Assembly: GCA_006384855.1 (NCBI GenBank)
Contig: VCJN01000308.1
Location: 310,001-374,000, forward strand
Reading direction: 5' to 3'
Origin: Tetraselmis striata
Taxonomy: Eukaryota > Chlorophyta > Chlorodendrophyceae > Chlorodendrales > Chlorodendraceae
DNA: 64,000 bases
The notes under the pieces were generated by a model. It worked only from the letters and a program-made list of their open reading frames with translations. It was not told the origin of the DNA and made no database searches. Position 1 is the first letter of the stretch. Each line of letters starts with the position of its first letter. The translations under genes and the position numbers were made by a program. Below, in pieces: positions 45,888 to 58,045 of the stretch.

Positions 45888-48800
45888 ATGCCCCCCGCTC
45901 GGCTGGCGGTCTCAGCCGCTGTATCCCGGGCGTCATTTGCGTCCTGTCGGCTGCTCTCGCTGCGGGTCCCCGCAGGCTGGACGCCGTCCCCCGCCAGAGC
46001 TCGGTTGAGCAGCGCGGCGGGCGCCCCGGCGGATGGCGCGGCAGGGGAGGAGGGCGGCAGCGGTGGCGGGCGGAGTGGCACGCCGGCGCAGAGCAGCGGG
46101 TTCCGCGCCGGGCAGCCGCCGCCGTTGCTGCGCCCCTTCGACCTGACGCCTGCCGCGGCGGTGGAGCGCTTCGAGGCAGCGCAGCGCGCGGCGAGCTTCC
46201 TGGCGCCGCGGGGGCTGCTGAACGGCGAGCATAACGCGCCTCGGCCGGAGCTGTTGCCCTTCTGGTGCTTCGATGCCACGCTGGAGGTGCAGCACCGGGG
46301 CAAGCTGTGGCGTAGGGCCGGCAAAGGTAACCCCCCCCCCCCCCCCCCCCCCCCCGGGGGGGCCTCCTCCGATGCAGCATGGCTGCGAGCGGCTGTGGCG
46401 GCCCAACAGGGCTGTATCCGCCTGTTTCGCCCGTGATGGCTCCAGCATGCCATATCACTCTCAGCCGATGCCCTTACCGCGCCGCTTTCCCACCACGCCA
46501 GGCATGCAGTCGGAGATGAGCAGCTGGAGCGCGCCGGAGGTGCAGAGCTGCTCCAGCCTGAGCCCGGAGATGCAGGTAAGTGGGACTCCTGGGGACGAGA
46601 GGCTCCGCATGGGTGGCGCCCGGCAGGACATGGTAAGTCGCTGAGTGGCGCTGGGTTGGCCGCGGGCGGCTGCTGCAGATTTTTGCGTCGTACAAGTACC
46701 GGCGTGACCTGGCGGACGCGGCGCGCGGGGCAATGCCGGCGGGCGCGCTGCGGCCGCTGTCGGCGCGGGAGGTGGAGCAGCGAATCGCGGTGGAGGCCGC
46801 CCCACGGGACGGCGGCGCCAGCCGCTGCGGCTTGCCACTGCTGCCAGCTACGATGCGGCAGGTGGGCGGTACACTGGCCCGGGGGCAGAGGAAGAGGCAG
46901 AGAAGGGAGGTCATCCGCTTCGCCGGGCCTCATTCACCTTGCGCCTGCTGACCTGAGTGACACCCGCTACGCTTGCCCCCCCTGTACACTTAGTCCATCG
47001 CATGGCAGCTGGCGTACCGCAACGTGGTGGAGGCTCAGCAGGCGGCGGGCCACGCGGCACTGCGCGCGGCGCACCCCGACGCTGCGCGCGTCACGGACCT
47101 GCAGGTGTCTGCGCGCGTGCGACGACGGTCCGCCCGCCTGGTGCACCTGCCCGTCTACATCGCGCGCTACACCTTTGGCAAGCGGGTGCGCCCATTCCCC
47201 CCCCCCCCCCCCCCCCCCTCAACCAACAACGCTTCCCTTCTCTGCGGACCCCCCCTTATAGTCCCTCTACACCATCGGGCTCCCCCATGATGGCTAGGCA
47301 CCGAGGCGGGATGCCCTGGTACCTTGGCACATGCCCGCCTGCCTGCCTTGAGAGAACCCGCAGCAGCGCTCTGTGGTGTCAAACCACAGACCCGCCAGCC
47401 CCGCGGAGTTGGGCCGGACTGAGGGAGCACACCAGCAGAGGTGGCTGGAGCCACGGCATATCGCACTGTCGGTAGTAGCCGGAGAGCGTTCAGGATGCTG
47501 TAGGGTTTGGGCATCGTGGGCGTGGAGACACACACTGGCTGTGGGCGTGGCGGTCCTCAGGCGCGGTGTATGCACCTACGGAGTGGCGGAGCTGCTCGTC
47601 ACAGTGGTGCACGTTAGAAGGAGGGGCAGGGGCAGGGGGGCTAGTGTGTTGTTTGGTTGCAGGGGGCACGAGTGTCGCTTGCCGAGTGTGTTTGGATCGG
47701 GGTGTCCTTGGAGGCGCCGGCGCCGATGGCGGTAGCTCACCGTGCGCCTTGGTCCGGGCCGAGCGGCACGCCTCTGACGGCGCTTGGCTTGCGGTGCGGT
47801 GAACCTCTCCTGTGGGACCCGGCATTCTTAAAATTGTCAAGGATTTGTGATTCTCGGGTTCGATAGTCGTGTCACACATTGAATTGAAGCTATCGCCGAG
47901 GCGAGTCCGAATCTGAAGAGTTTTCCGGAATCCATTAATATTAAGTCGAGGCGGGGCGCAGGTCAACGGCGAGAGCGGCGCCAACGAGCCCGAGGAGTTT
48001 GAGGCCTTCATCTCCGGCTGGAGCTGCGCGGAGGGGGAAGGTGGACCCCCACCCCCTTCCACAGGAGTCATCTTCCACCCCCCCCCCCCCCCCCCCCTCC
48101 CCCCCCCCATCAGCAGCGCCTCCGCCTGCTGTCCCGCACCGGCATGTCCAGCACGCCCCTGCGCAGACGCTGCAGAGACAGCCCGGGGCACCGGGTTGGG
48201 TGTGATCCCTGGTATGCCTGCGTGCCCCGGGCAGGCGCGGTGGCGGCCGAGTCGCACTTCTCCCCCGCGCGGGCGCAGGCGATCGTGGCGGGCTCCGGCG
48301 GCGCCGCGTGCCTGGGCATCGAGGCAGTGGTGAATCCGCTCTTTGGCTCGGATATGTCGGTGCGCAACCCCCACTGCCCGCCCCGCCGCAGAAAGGGCGC
48401 GGGGGGTTGGACATGCTTGCGTTGATGGCTTACGTGGGCCTTCGTGGACACTGCTGAGGGTGGCGGGATTGACATGTTCACAAGGCATACAGCGCATTGT
48501 TGACCGAGAGCAGTTCCACAGGCACCCAAGAATCAAATTTAGCGGCAAGCAAAGCGGCCCCTTCGCAAATGATGTGGATACTTACTGCGCATATCCGGCT
48601 TTTGCGCACCTGCCTGCCATTTCCGCGCAGCTGCGGCATTAGGACCTCCACCCGCACACGTGACCTTCGCATACCCTTTGATCAATTTTGACCCCGGAAC
48701 AGGACTGGCAGTGCAGAAACCCTCCCAGCGTTGCTGTTGCCTGATACTCCTGGTGCGGATACCTTACCGCGACATAGTGACAAAGGACCGTCGCTGCGAT

Positions 48801-51800
48801 GCAGTGCGGCAAGTGGCACACTTTACCCGACAAATTGCCTGTCCAACGCATTTAGGGCGGGCGTCTGTTTAGAGTCACAACTCTTTAGGTGCCCGACGCG
48901 GCAATTCGGAGGTCACTGCGAATTATAACAGTCTCTACCTGTCTGAGGTCGAATCCGGACGAAACTGCAGCGAAACTCTAGCGAGCGTCCTTACCGGTTG
49001 TTTGCGACCATGATTTCGGGTTCATGATGAGGGTTCTTGTAGGGCGAGTTTCGTTTTGCCAAAAGAACGTGTGACTTATTACAAGACACCCGTCCCACCT
49101 GAGCGTGGGCACCCGAAGGCAATATCGTCTGAGCTGAACCTCCCCCCCCCCCCCCCCCCCCCCCCCCCCACGTCCTTTTCCTCTCCTGTGGATCCTGCCG
49201 ATGTTGGTTTCCTCCCCGGGGTGCAGGTGCTTGTATTTGACAACATCTACCTCGGCGCGATTGCCGTTGCGGTGGCCAATATGGGGGCCAAACTGGCGAG
49301 CCAGCTGGGCAGGCAGCGGCACGTGAGTGCTTCCCGTCGACGCCAGGGCATGCCTCCCTGCCCCCCCTACTCCCCCCTGCCTTATCTTGGGGAAGTGGAG
49401 GATGCGCGCATGCCTGTCCGCCCCGCTGAGCTCACGCCTGCGCTGTGTCGGCAGCACGAGAGGCTGAAGCAGGTGGAGGACGAGCCGCTGGCAGCGCACA
49501 ATATGGGCCCCACCGGCATCGCGGAGCCGTACGAGCTGCAGGTGCTACCTACCCGTAGGGCATGTGGGCAGCTGGGCAGATGTAGGGTATTCAGACGACC
49601 TACAGAGACAGATACCTCACAAGCATGCTGGAATTTTATCACCTGCGATTTAATTCAGGGTTTCTGAATTTAGGGTACTAAACCCCGGAGAGGTACAGCA
49701 GCAGGATCACACCGGCATCTCGGAGCCGCCAAGCGAGCCGCAGATGTTTGTAGGGTTTCAGGGTTTTCTCAGCCGCAGGGGCCCGCCGGCACTCGTCTGC
49801 CCCTCACACCGCATTCTCAAAGGCTCGCTCAACGATTGTGCGCTCCCCAACCTCCGCCCCAGACTATCTGCAACGTGGAGTGGAGGCGGTGGGAGGAGGT
49901 GGGCAAGTGGGACTGGGATCCGGAGAAGCGCCAGGTGGGAGTTGCCCTGGGAGCAGCGGCATGTACACTGTGGTGTATATCCAGGGCCTGTCATCGCAGC
50001 AGCGGCTGGAGCTCGGCCTGGACTGGCTCCCCGCTAATCCGTTCGACACGTGAACCCTTGATTAATTAACAACATCACTATAAACATCACCGCCACTGCG
50101 ACTCGTTTTAACTTTCAATAAAGGTCGTATTTATCCGCTAAGATCCCTAAAGATCTGCGTTTATCCGCTATTAGCATTCTGATATATGATGTATGCGGTG
50201 ATAGAGCTTTGGCGATACATACTGCAGGTCAGGGAAAAAACAACTTTTACAACTTCAACTTCCGCCTTGCGCTGCGGCGGCGGGAAAAACAACTGAGGAT
50301 TAGTACGCTGATGCACCCACATCACGTAAGATTCGACGCAAGGGCACCATCGAGACCGGAGTGCTTCGCCACGTACTGCGATCCTCGCGGGCGAGTGCGG
50401 CATTGCGGATATGAAGCATGCCGAAACAACCCCCATAGTCTAACCTCAGTGCGGGTGTCTTCCGATCAGCTCTGCTGACGGGCGTGTGCTTTGGGGGGGG
50501 GGGGGGGGGGGGGTCAGGCACTGGCGGAAGCGCTCTTCAAGCGGCAGCGCACGCGGGTGCTGGAGCAGGAGGCGGCGCGCGTGCGGCAGGAGGCCACCCG
50601 GCAGGAGCAGGTGCCGCCCGCGTCCCATCCTGCTCTGCTTCCCTGGGCGGGCGGTGCTCAGCAGAGGGGTGGCTCTGCGCCCGCGAGAGAGGGGAGGGAG
50701 GGGTAAACCATAGACAACCTCGTAGAACACAAGTACTCTGGAGCGGGATGTAGAATCCGACATCCATGCTACTTGGCGCGCGGGTACCCGGACTAGCACC
50801 TCGTACCGGTATCGCGGGTGGGGTCGGCCCCGGAGCAGGATGCCCCCCTCCCCCTGCACCCCGCCACCTCCACACGCATGCACAATCATGCAAACAGACG
50901 GGCTGATCGTGCATAAGGGCAGTCGAGGTAAGTGTGGTGTGTGCGACACTCGCCCCCATGACGGTGCCTGGGACACTGCGCTCAGGCCCCGCATCGCGAG
51001 ATTTCCTGTGAGGGCATAGGTGCCACTTTTGGGAGATTGCGTATAGTTGGGGGATGGGAGGGGGCAGGGGGGGGGGGGGGGGGGGGGTAACACTGCTGTG
51101 GCTGCTGGCGGCAGTCTGCCGGATTTCGCCCGAGTAACTGATGGCACTGTTCAGACCCCCGAACCAGTAGCGCTTTGACGGCCGTCTGGACAGCACGCCG
51201 GCTCAGGAGGAAGCCGGGGGATTTCTCAGATGCTCAGGCCAGGGGCAGGGGGGGGGGGGGGGGGGGGGGGGGTGCTATCCTGGGTACTACTCCACCAGGG
51301 GTGCCGGGGTGCCGGCGCGGTTATAAGAGCGCTGCAAGTGAGCACCTGCTCTGCCTGCCAGCGGTCAAACTTAGACAGAACACAGCGGATGCTCCTATAG
51401 GTGGCAAGCCCAGTTTGAGGCTTATGATGCGGGTCATCATCATGAGGGATGCGTCAGCACTCGTAGGCGAACGGCGACGGGAACGGGCGGAGTGACACTT
51501 TCCGCGGTGCCGCGTGAGGCGCCGTAGAAATGAACGACTGCCGTCCTCTCTGCGCTGAGGCATTGTCAGCATTGTTTTGCACCGGGTGTCTAAAAACGAT
51601 CCAGCTTCTTCTGACTGCCGGCCAAGTCCATAGTCCACCGGAATATGTGCTAGAATTTGCTGGGGTGTTGTGCCATGGATACGCGGAACTAGCCGGCGTG
51701 TATGTATGTATGTCTAGGAGGGCTGCAGTAGGTGCTCTTAATGGCCACAGTTGCTGTGCCGCTGGAACCTGCTGATGCCTGGTACTGTGCTATTAATCAA

Positions 51801-52932
51801 TCTGGATGGTATTCCTCTGGGTGCGCACAGATACTCCAGTTTAAATTACTAGGTGTAGGGTTCAAAACCCTAAAGTGTACCCCCCCTCCTGCTTTGCCGC
51901 CTGGTGCCCACACATACTTGCCTAATGTTTACAGCAGCGCCCACTCCGGCTGTTAACGTCTCTCCTTTGGTCAGTGCGCTGCCTGAAACATCTCCACAGA
52001 CGTTCTCCATGCATTAGGGCTCCCATACACGCCGTGCCCATCTTGTGCCCCACCTCTCCAATCCTCTCTTCTCCCCTCCCCCTCTCTTCCACTTGTCCTT
52101 CCTAGTGCACAGCAGGTTCTCATTGCCCCCCTTCCCCCCCCCCCCCTTTCCCCCCGTTTTGCCGCGTGTCCAATCGCTCAGGAGAGGCAGGCTGCGCGCG
52201 AGTCTCGCCGGGAGGCCAAGTATGGCCGCTCGGCGCACCGCGCCCACTATCAGCAGGCCGGGCAGGGACGCAACCGCAGCGGCGGCCGGGCGGACTTCAA
52301 GGGCTACTTCAAGCTGCTGGGTGCGGCCACCGCCTCACTGCCAAGTGCGGCCATCGATTGGACCCTCCCCCCTCCATCCCCCCCCTTGCTGGCGCTCCTA
52401 CCTGCTATCTGCCGGCTGTCACTGCTCGCGGGCAGGCGGCAGCCTCACAGAGCCCCCCCTCCTCAATTGCTGCCCCACTTGTGGACCGTTCCTGGCTGCA
52501 GGCCTGGATGACCGGCCTGTGACGGACATCAAGGAGGAGGACATCAAGGTCGCCTTCCGGACGGCGGCCATGAAGTGGCACCCCGACAAGCAGGTGCGGC
52601 GGGCTTATCAGTGCTGTGCGCCCGGTCCCAACAGCGCCACACGCCTTTGCCCGGGCGCTGACCTGTGGCCGGGATGTGCGCCAGGCCGGGAAGGACAAGG
52701 CGGGGCGGGCGGCCGCGATGGAGAAGTTCAAGCAGTTCCAGGTCACTCGGCGCTATCCGCTGGCATGGCACCCTGGCTGCATTTTCCCCACCCCGAAGCA
52801 CTGACTGCTGAGGCTGGCGGGTGCGGCTAAGGCTTGATGGCGTGATACATGCAGGTGGCGTACGAGGTGCTGAAGGACCCCAAGCGCAGGCAAGCGTACC
52901 TGTCTGGGCACGTGGATCCCGACTCCCAGTAG
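45888..52932 (+). CDS. Organelle-type protein with C-terminal J domain (DnaJ-like co-chaperone)
   Basis: The J domain would stimulate an Hsp70; the substrate is unknown. Fifteen exons: 45888-46326, 46502-46575, 46679-46861, 47009-47185, 47962-48040, 48114-48194, 48235-48359, 49227-49322, 49455-49541, 49863-49934, 50518-50610, 52182-52320, 52502-52593, 52685-52741 and 52855-52932; phases agree, 623 residues. The N-terminus (MPPARLAVSAAVSRASFAS and on) is rich in Ala, Arg and Ser and lacks acids, like a mitochondrial or plastid transit peptide. A conserved-looking core has ELLPFWCFDATLEVQHRG and RLVHLPVYIARYTFGKR. A hydrophobic Gly/Ala stretch (NIYLGAIAVAVANMGAKLA) may be a membrane segment. 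A charged helix (ALFKRQRTRVLEQEAARVRQ) precedes the J domain (about 540-615): FKGYFKLLG, AFRTAAMKWHPDK (HPD 575-577), VAYEVLKDPKRRQAYL. Exons 5-7 are the weakest. Most introns carry poly-C close to the 5' splice site; later ones carry poly-G. Confidence 0.85.
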
Positions 52933-53286
52933 TCCTGAGCTTGCGGCGGCCATCAGTGCACATAGCAGTGGTGGGTGGCCAGACTCCCGGTTGGTATGCC
53001 GAGAATATCTGCGAGCAGGTTGGAAGTTGAATGACATGCATGTGGAGGCTTCGATGTTATTTTGTGTAGTGAGGAACCACGCACATCTAGCGTGGGAGCT
53101 ACATCCAATCAGTACATCAGGGTCAGCCCAGGCGGTTTCAGTTCTTGGTTACATTGCTGCCAAAGGAGCAGGTGGTAGAACTAGTAGGCATGCATGCATG
53201 TGCGTGCCTGTAGTAGGAATCCTAAGGAGAATCCTGGATTGGAAAGTACTGTGATGTCTCATAACGTGTAATTGATCAAGTCATAT
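52933..53286. other. Short intergenic region between convergent genes
   Basis: It contains the 3' UTRs of the J-protein gene and the cupredoxin gene. Nothing else was seen. Confidence 0.6.
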
Positions 53287-55250
53287 TCACACGACAATCA
53301 CGAGGACGGTCACTGCCATCGCCTTGAGGGTGGTTGCCAGCAGGGCAATGCTGGATGCAGCATTCGAGGTGGGGTCCTGATTAGACTTCGAGCCAGCATC
53401 ACTGGCCTCCACCACAGTGAGGGTGAACCTCTGGCCGTGCTGGCAGTGCTGCCCCTCGCCGCAGACGAGGTCATACACGCCGGTCTCGGTGGGGGTCCAG
53501 ATGAACTCCGGGTTGGCGACGAAGTCGGCCTCGTGGTACAGCTCCGCCGCCTCGTGGTCGTCGATGAACTTGACGATGCCGTTGCTGGCGTCTCCGCAGC
53601 AGTCGAAGTTGGTCGACTTCCCGCAGGTGCTAGTCAGGAGCACGATGTCATGCAGTCCCTGGTTGTCGGACACAAAACGAAGCGAGTCGCCGAGACGGAT
53701 GGTCATGTCGGGGTACTCCACGCCGACGGTCCAGAAGGGCACGGGCGCTCCGGTGACTGTGGCGTCTGGGCTGGGGTCCGACGCGGCCTCCACCTCGAGC
53801 TCGAATTTCTGGCCGGCCAGGCACTGGCGGGGGACAGTGGAAACGATGTAGTAGTCGCGAGCCTCCTGTGAACGGAGCAAGCATATAAGACATGCTCACA
53901 GGAAAGATGGAAGCAAAGAAACTAAATTTTCAGGGAAGCCTGTGGGAAACTTTAGAATAGGAATAAGTAACTCACCGTGACCGTCCACGTGAAGATGTAG
54001 AGACCCCCCTCGAACGTCACCGAGTTGCCCGCGCCAGAAAACTCCGGCTGAATGACGCCCTCGGTGTCCACGACGACGCGCACGTTGCTCATGTCGCAGT
54101 TGTCCATCTCCGTGTGGTTGGTGACGAGCGCGATGTCGTGATAGCCCGTGGGAACGCGGAAGGTGACCTTGGTGCCAGCGTGCACCTGCAGGCCGTTGTA
54201 GGGCATGGTGCCCCAGATGCTGGTAGACTCCGCGATCGGCATGACGTCATGGATTATCGCGTCGGCGCCAATAACAGTGAGGGTGAACCTCTGGCCGTGC
54301 TGGCAGTGCTGCCCCTCGCCGCAGACGAGGTCGTACACGCCGGTCTCGGTGGGGGTCCAGATGAACTCCGGGTTGGCGACGAAGTCGGCCTCGTGGTACA
54401 GCTCCGCCGCCTCGTGGTCGTCGATGAACTTGACGATGCCGTTGCTGGCGTCTCCGCAGCAGTCGAAGTTGGTCGACTTCCCGCAGGTGCTAGTCAGGAG
54501 CACGATGTCATGCAGTCCCTGGTTGTCGGACACAAAACGAAGCGAGTCGCCGAGACGGATGGTCATGTCGGGGTACTCCACGCCGACGGTCCAGAAGGGC
54601 ACTGGGGCGCCGGTCACGGTGACGTCTGGACTAGATGCCGGCGAGGCGGACACCGTCGCGTTAGAGCTTGCCACTGCTTTGACCTCGAGCTCAAACTTCT
54701 GGCCGGCCAGGCACTGGCGGGGGACGGTGGAAACGATGTAGTAGTCGCGAGCCTCCTGCGAAACGCCGAAACGCGTATCCAGGTTGATTCAGTTTTAATA
54801 ACAGAGCAGTGGGACTCGCGACAAGCCCACAATGGAGTTGAAACATGTTTTCAAAGTACCAAAGGACAGTACCGCGGATACTGAGGAATCAGCACTCACC
54901 GTCACTGTCCACGTGAAGATGTAGAGACCCCCCTCGAACGTCACCGAGTTGCCGGCGCCAGCAAACTCCGGCTGAATGACGCCCTCGGTGTCCACGACGA
55001 CGCGCGCGTTGCTCATGTCGCAGTTGTCCATCTCCGTGTGGTTGGTGAGTAGCGCGATGTCGTGATAGCCCGTGAGAGCGCGGAAGGTGACCTTGGTGCC
55101 AGCGTGCACCTCCAGGCCGTTGTAGGGCATGGTGCCCCAGATGTTGGTGGACTCCGTTATGGGCATGACGTCATGGACGGAGGCAGCTGAAGCGTACGCC
55201 ATAATTAGGGTTGCCATTACCACGGCAAGGAAGGTGCAGCGGCTCGACAT
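53287..55250 (-). CDS. Secreted phytocyanin-like protein with four cupredoxin domains (A-B-A-B) and a GPI-type tail
   Basis: Three exons on the minus strand: 55250-54900, 54755-53976 and 53865-53287, giving 569 residues. A signal peptide (MSSRCTFLAVVMATLIMAYA) is followed by two A-B domain pairs; the introns fall inside the A domains. B domains look like blue-copper phytocyanins: GLHDIVLL supplies one His, and VCGEGQHCQHGQRFTLTV supplies Cys, His and an axial Gln, as in stellacyanins (about H199, C262, H267, Q272 in B1). C268 probably forms the usual disulfide. A domains keep GYHDIALL but end RQCLAGQKFELEV, with no ligand Cys or His at the second site, so they probably do not bind type 1 copper. 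The C-terminus (Ser/Asn-rich, then ALLATTLKAMAVTVLVIVV) looks like a GPI-anchor signal. The two B exons are almost identical in DNA. A role in extracellular electron transfer or the cell wall is inferred only. Confidence 0.9.
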
Positions 55251-55765
55251 GGTGGGGATTGAATCTCGGAAGGAGGCGACTTTATTATTCTTGTGGTAAT
55301 TAAAATACTGCTGCTGATGTATATCTTACTTACGATTTTTGATGAGGCGGCGAGGATGTGAGGTGGAGGAACAATCCGTCGCAGGACGGCTGTAGTTGCT
55401 GACTCGCATATAACGTCGTCGTCTAGGCAGCAGGTGAGTGGGGATATTCTTTTTCTTCGACGACCTGACCACGGGGAGGTTCAGAGACAGTTCGAAGAAA
55501 GAAGATATGGCGGTAGTGGGCGTCTGAGCCCGTTATATGTTCATTCCTCAGCCCGCGCTGGATGAGGTGGTCGTCGCTCGGTAATCAGGTGCTGTCCACA
55601 GCGCAGCGGGGCGGCGCGATATGCACGCGAACAGGGATTAATAACTCCCAGCGCGCGCATACGTCGTAATAACTAAAATACAGGTTTAGGTACAGGTACC
55701 CTTTGGCCACACTCAATTGAGAATTTGAGATGTTAACAGAGTACATAATACAGTGTCTGCTCGAA
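55251..55765. other. 5' flank of the cupredoxin gene
   Basis: It contains the promoter and 5' UTR, and is AT-rich from about 55620 to 55765. No ORF or RNA gene was recognised. Confidence 0.5.
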
Positions 55766-55803
55766 GTTTAGGGTTTAGATTTGGGCTTTAAGGGTTTTAG
55801 GGT
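55766..55803. repeat. Telomere-like TTTAGGG block at the 5' end of LINE copy 1
   Basis: Units GTTTAGGG, TTTAGATTTGGG, CTTTAAGGG and TTTTAGGG run up to 55803. Homology to the second LINE copy begins at the next base (CTTGCGCTTGCTAC), so the block marks the junction of the 5'-truncated element. Confidence 0.8.
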
Positions 55804-58045
55804 CTTGCGCTTGCTACATGGGTGGCTCCGTCCGCCTTTGCCGCCGTTGGGTTAAGCGTCACCATTCGCAAACGACAGGCGTATGGTCAGCTTGGCTCCT
55901 CGTCCCCGCCCGTTCGGCGCCCTTCCTTTTGGGCATTTGTGTTGCATGGTGTTGCAGCCTCCTCGTCCGGAATCAAGGTGCTTGGTGCCCCTGTGGGCTC
56001 TTCTGTTTTCGCCCGGGACCCGTTGGACAAAACGGTCGAAAAATTTCACCAATTTGGCTCCCGGCTTATCGGTTTGGCCGACCACTTCCACTCCCACACT
56101 GCTACTCGTTTGCTGCAAGTTTGCGGCCGTCGTTTCGGCCACCACCTCCGCTCCACGCCTCGGGGCTTGGTTCGCTCTGAGGGGTATGGCCACAGTATTA
56201 CGTCTTTCCTAGAAGATGCAGACGCCGCCGCATTTTCAACGCTTGCCGGCATTTGGGGTATTAACCCCGACCTCTTGGATACGCCCTCCATGCGCACGCA
56301 GTTGTCCCTCCCAGCCCAATTTGGGGGCCTCGGCATCGGCGATAATGTGGTTATCGCACATGCCTCCCACATCGGCGCTGCCGCCCTCGTGGTTGGCCAA
56401 GTTGTGACTTTCCTCCGTGCTCAACACGCCACCCTGAGCGACGCGGGCGCGTTCCTTTCCGAGCCGTCATGCGTATCCAGCCCTCATAGCCTCTACCTTG
56501 TTGGGGCGTCCTCGATCCACCAGGCTTTGGCCAACCCAACGTTGGAGCCCGATGTCGGCGCCAACGTTTCGGCGCCGATGTGGGCTGTCGAACTTCGCGC
56601 CGCTCATACCCGTGTCGTTGACGAGTGTGGAGACGCGGTGCTCGAGGATCTAGCGGGGCCGTTGGCCTCTGCCCTAAAGTTGCTCCCCTCCAAGGATAAG
56701 CGCTCTCACGTTGCCCGTGCCGGCTGCTCAGCCGCTGGGGCTGAGCCGGCGTCTGCGATGCGCTCGGCAGCCGACCCCCAAGCTATCCTGCATTACTCGG
56801 ACTTCCCCTTGCACTCCATGCGGAAAGTCCATGACCGGAACCGTGAGCCACCGCATTCACACGGTCCGCTTTGCAAAGCTTGATGAAGCACGTATGCCTA
56901 CAAGCGGCCTTGACAGTAACTAACCGCTTCCGGGGCCGCCTCTTACGCGTTGCGACAGCGTTCCTGGTGACTGATCCTCCAAGTGAGGGTCGCCTTGGTG
57001 AAGTCCGTGAGCGTTCCCCTGAGCACTACGATTGCATGTTCCACGTTGCCGCTTGCCGCCCATTTGGCCTCCCGGCGGCTCCTGTCCTCTCCCTTGGCGA
57101 GCCATGCCCTTGTGATTTTTGCTCCTTCTTGGTACAAGGCATGCTGGCCGTTTTGAGGATGCTGGCGTGGAATTCACTCCTTCAGCTTGGGGCGGTTGCG
57201 TACGCGGATCACGTGGCACGTTGCTATGGGGGCGACTCCAATCACGCCGCACACGAGTGGGCGGCACATGGCCTTTCCGACGTTTGCCACGACGTGAAGT
57301 CCGCGTTGGGCGTGGGTGTCCAGATCCTCACGGACCCGTCGGTGCTTGTTTCTCTTCCGAAGGGCAGCGACGGCCGGCCGGCCGATGTTGGGCTTTTTGG
57401 GTATGGTGGTATCCGCGGGAACTAAAACGGTTGCTTTCGATACCACCATTGCCCTTATTCTCGGCGTGTCAAGCTCGGATCCAAAGACTGCATTGCGTGC
57501 GGGCTGCAGAGCGCCACAAAATCCAGAAGTATGACGAGGGTGTCCGAAACGCCGCCGGCATGCTTCGCTTTGTTCCTTTCGCCGTTTCCGAGTTCGGCTC
57601 GTTGGTCCGCACGCTGAGGCCTTCTTGGTGGAGCTCGCCACACACACTGGCCAAAAAAATCGGCCAGCTCTTGTTTGCGTGGCGCCGCCGTTTCTCCTTG
57701 CTCATCAACATATATGGCACATGCAACAACGTTCTTGGCGGGGTCGCGGCCGCGCGCGCGGCACGTGATGGTGCTCATGCGCATGCGTCGCGTCGCTAGT
57801 CGGCCTGTGTTGCTATGACCCGGGTCATTGGTTGCAAGCGTACTCGCCGCGGCTGATGGCCTACACCGGGGCGGTGGTCCCTTTGGTTCTTGGCAGCTTG
57901 GCGACTTCGTGGTTCCCTTGGCTCTCCCTTGGGTCTTGGCCTCCTGCTCGACCTTGTTCTCAGGCTTATGTCTCGCTTTTGCTGGCAACCTTTCATACTT
58001 GCTGTTAGCTTTGGTTGTAGTGCGCATTTGTTAAAGCCCTGATGT
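55804..58045 (+). mobile_element. LINE with C-terminal restriction-like nuclease, copy 1 (5'-truncated)
   Basis: The sequence matches 60872-63106 at well over 90% by eye, so both are copies of one family. It begins after the RT palm and carries GIKVLGAPVGS and a long post-RT region. It then has a CPCDFC cysteine cluster near 57105 and a nuclease-like block with HAAHEWAAHGLSDVCHD, GSDGRPADVGLF and, in the next frame, VAFDTTIA. The D...DxT layout recalls the restriction-like endonuclease of R2/CRE-type LINEs. It is 5'-truncated, as is usual for LINEs, and interrupted by a few frameshifts and stops. The shared 3' end is TGATGTAAT, with no obvious poly-A. Class is inferred from domain order. Confidence 0.75.

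Noticed and set aside
53952-54674. Cupredoxin middle segment as a separate single-exon gene starting at Met 54674
   Set aside because: The frame continues upstream to a good acceptor at 54755 and begins with the same EARDYYIVSTVPRQC sequence as exon 3, so it is an internal exon.
54205-54741. Plus-strand ORFs of 178 and 256 codons over the cupredoxin gene
   Set aside because: They are antisense to the B-domain exon and duplicated only because that exon is duplicated.
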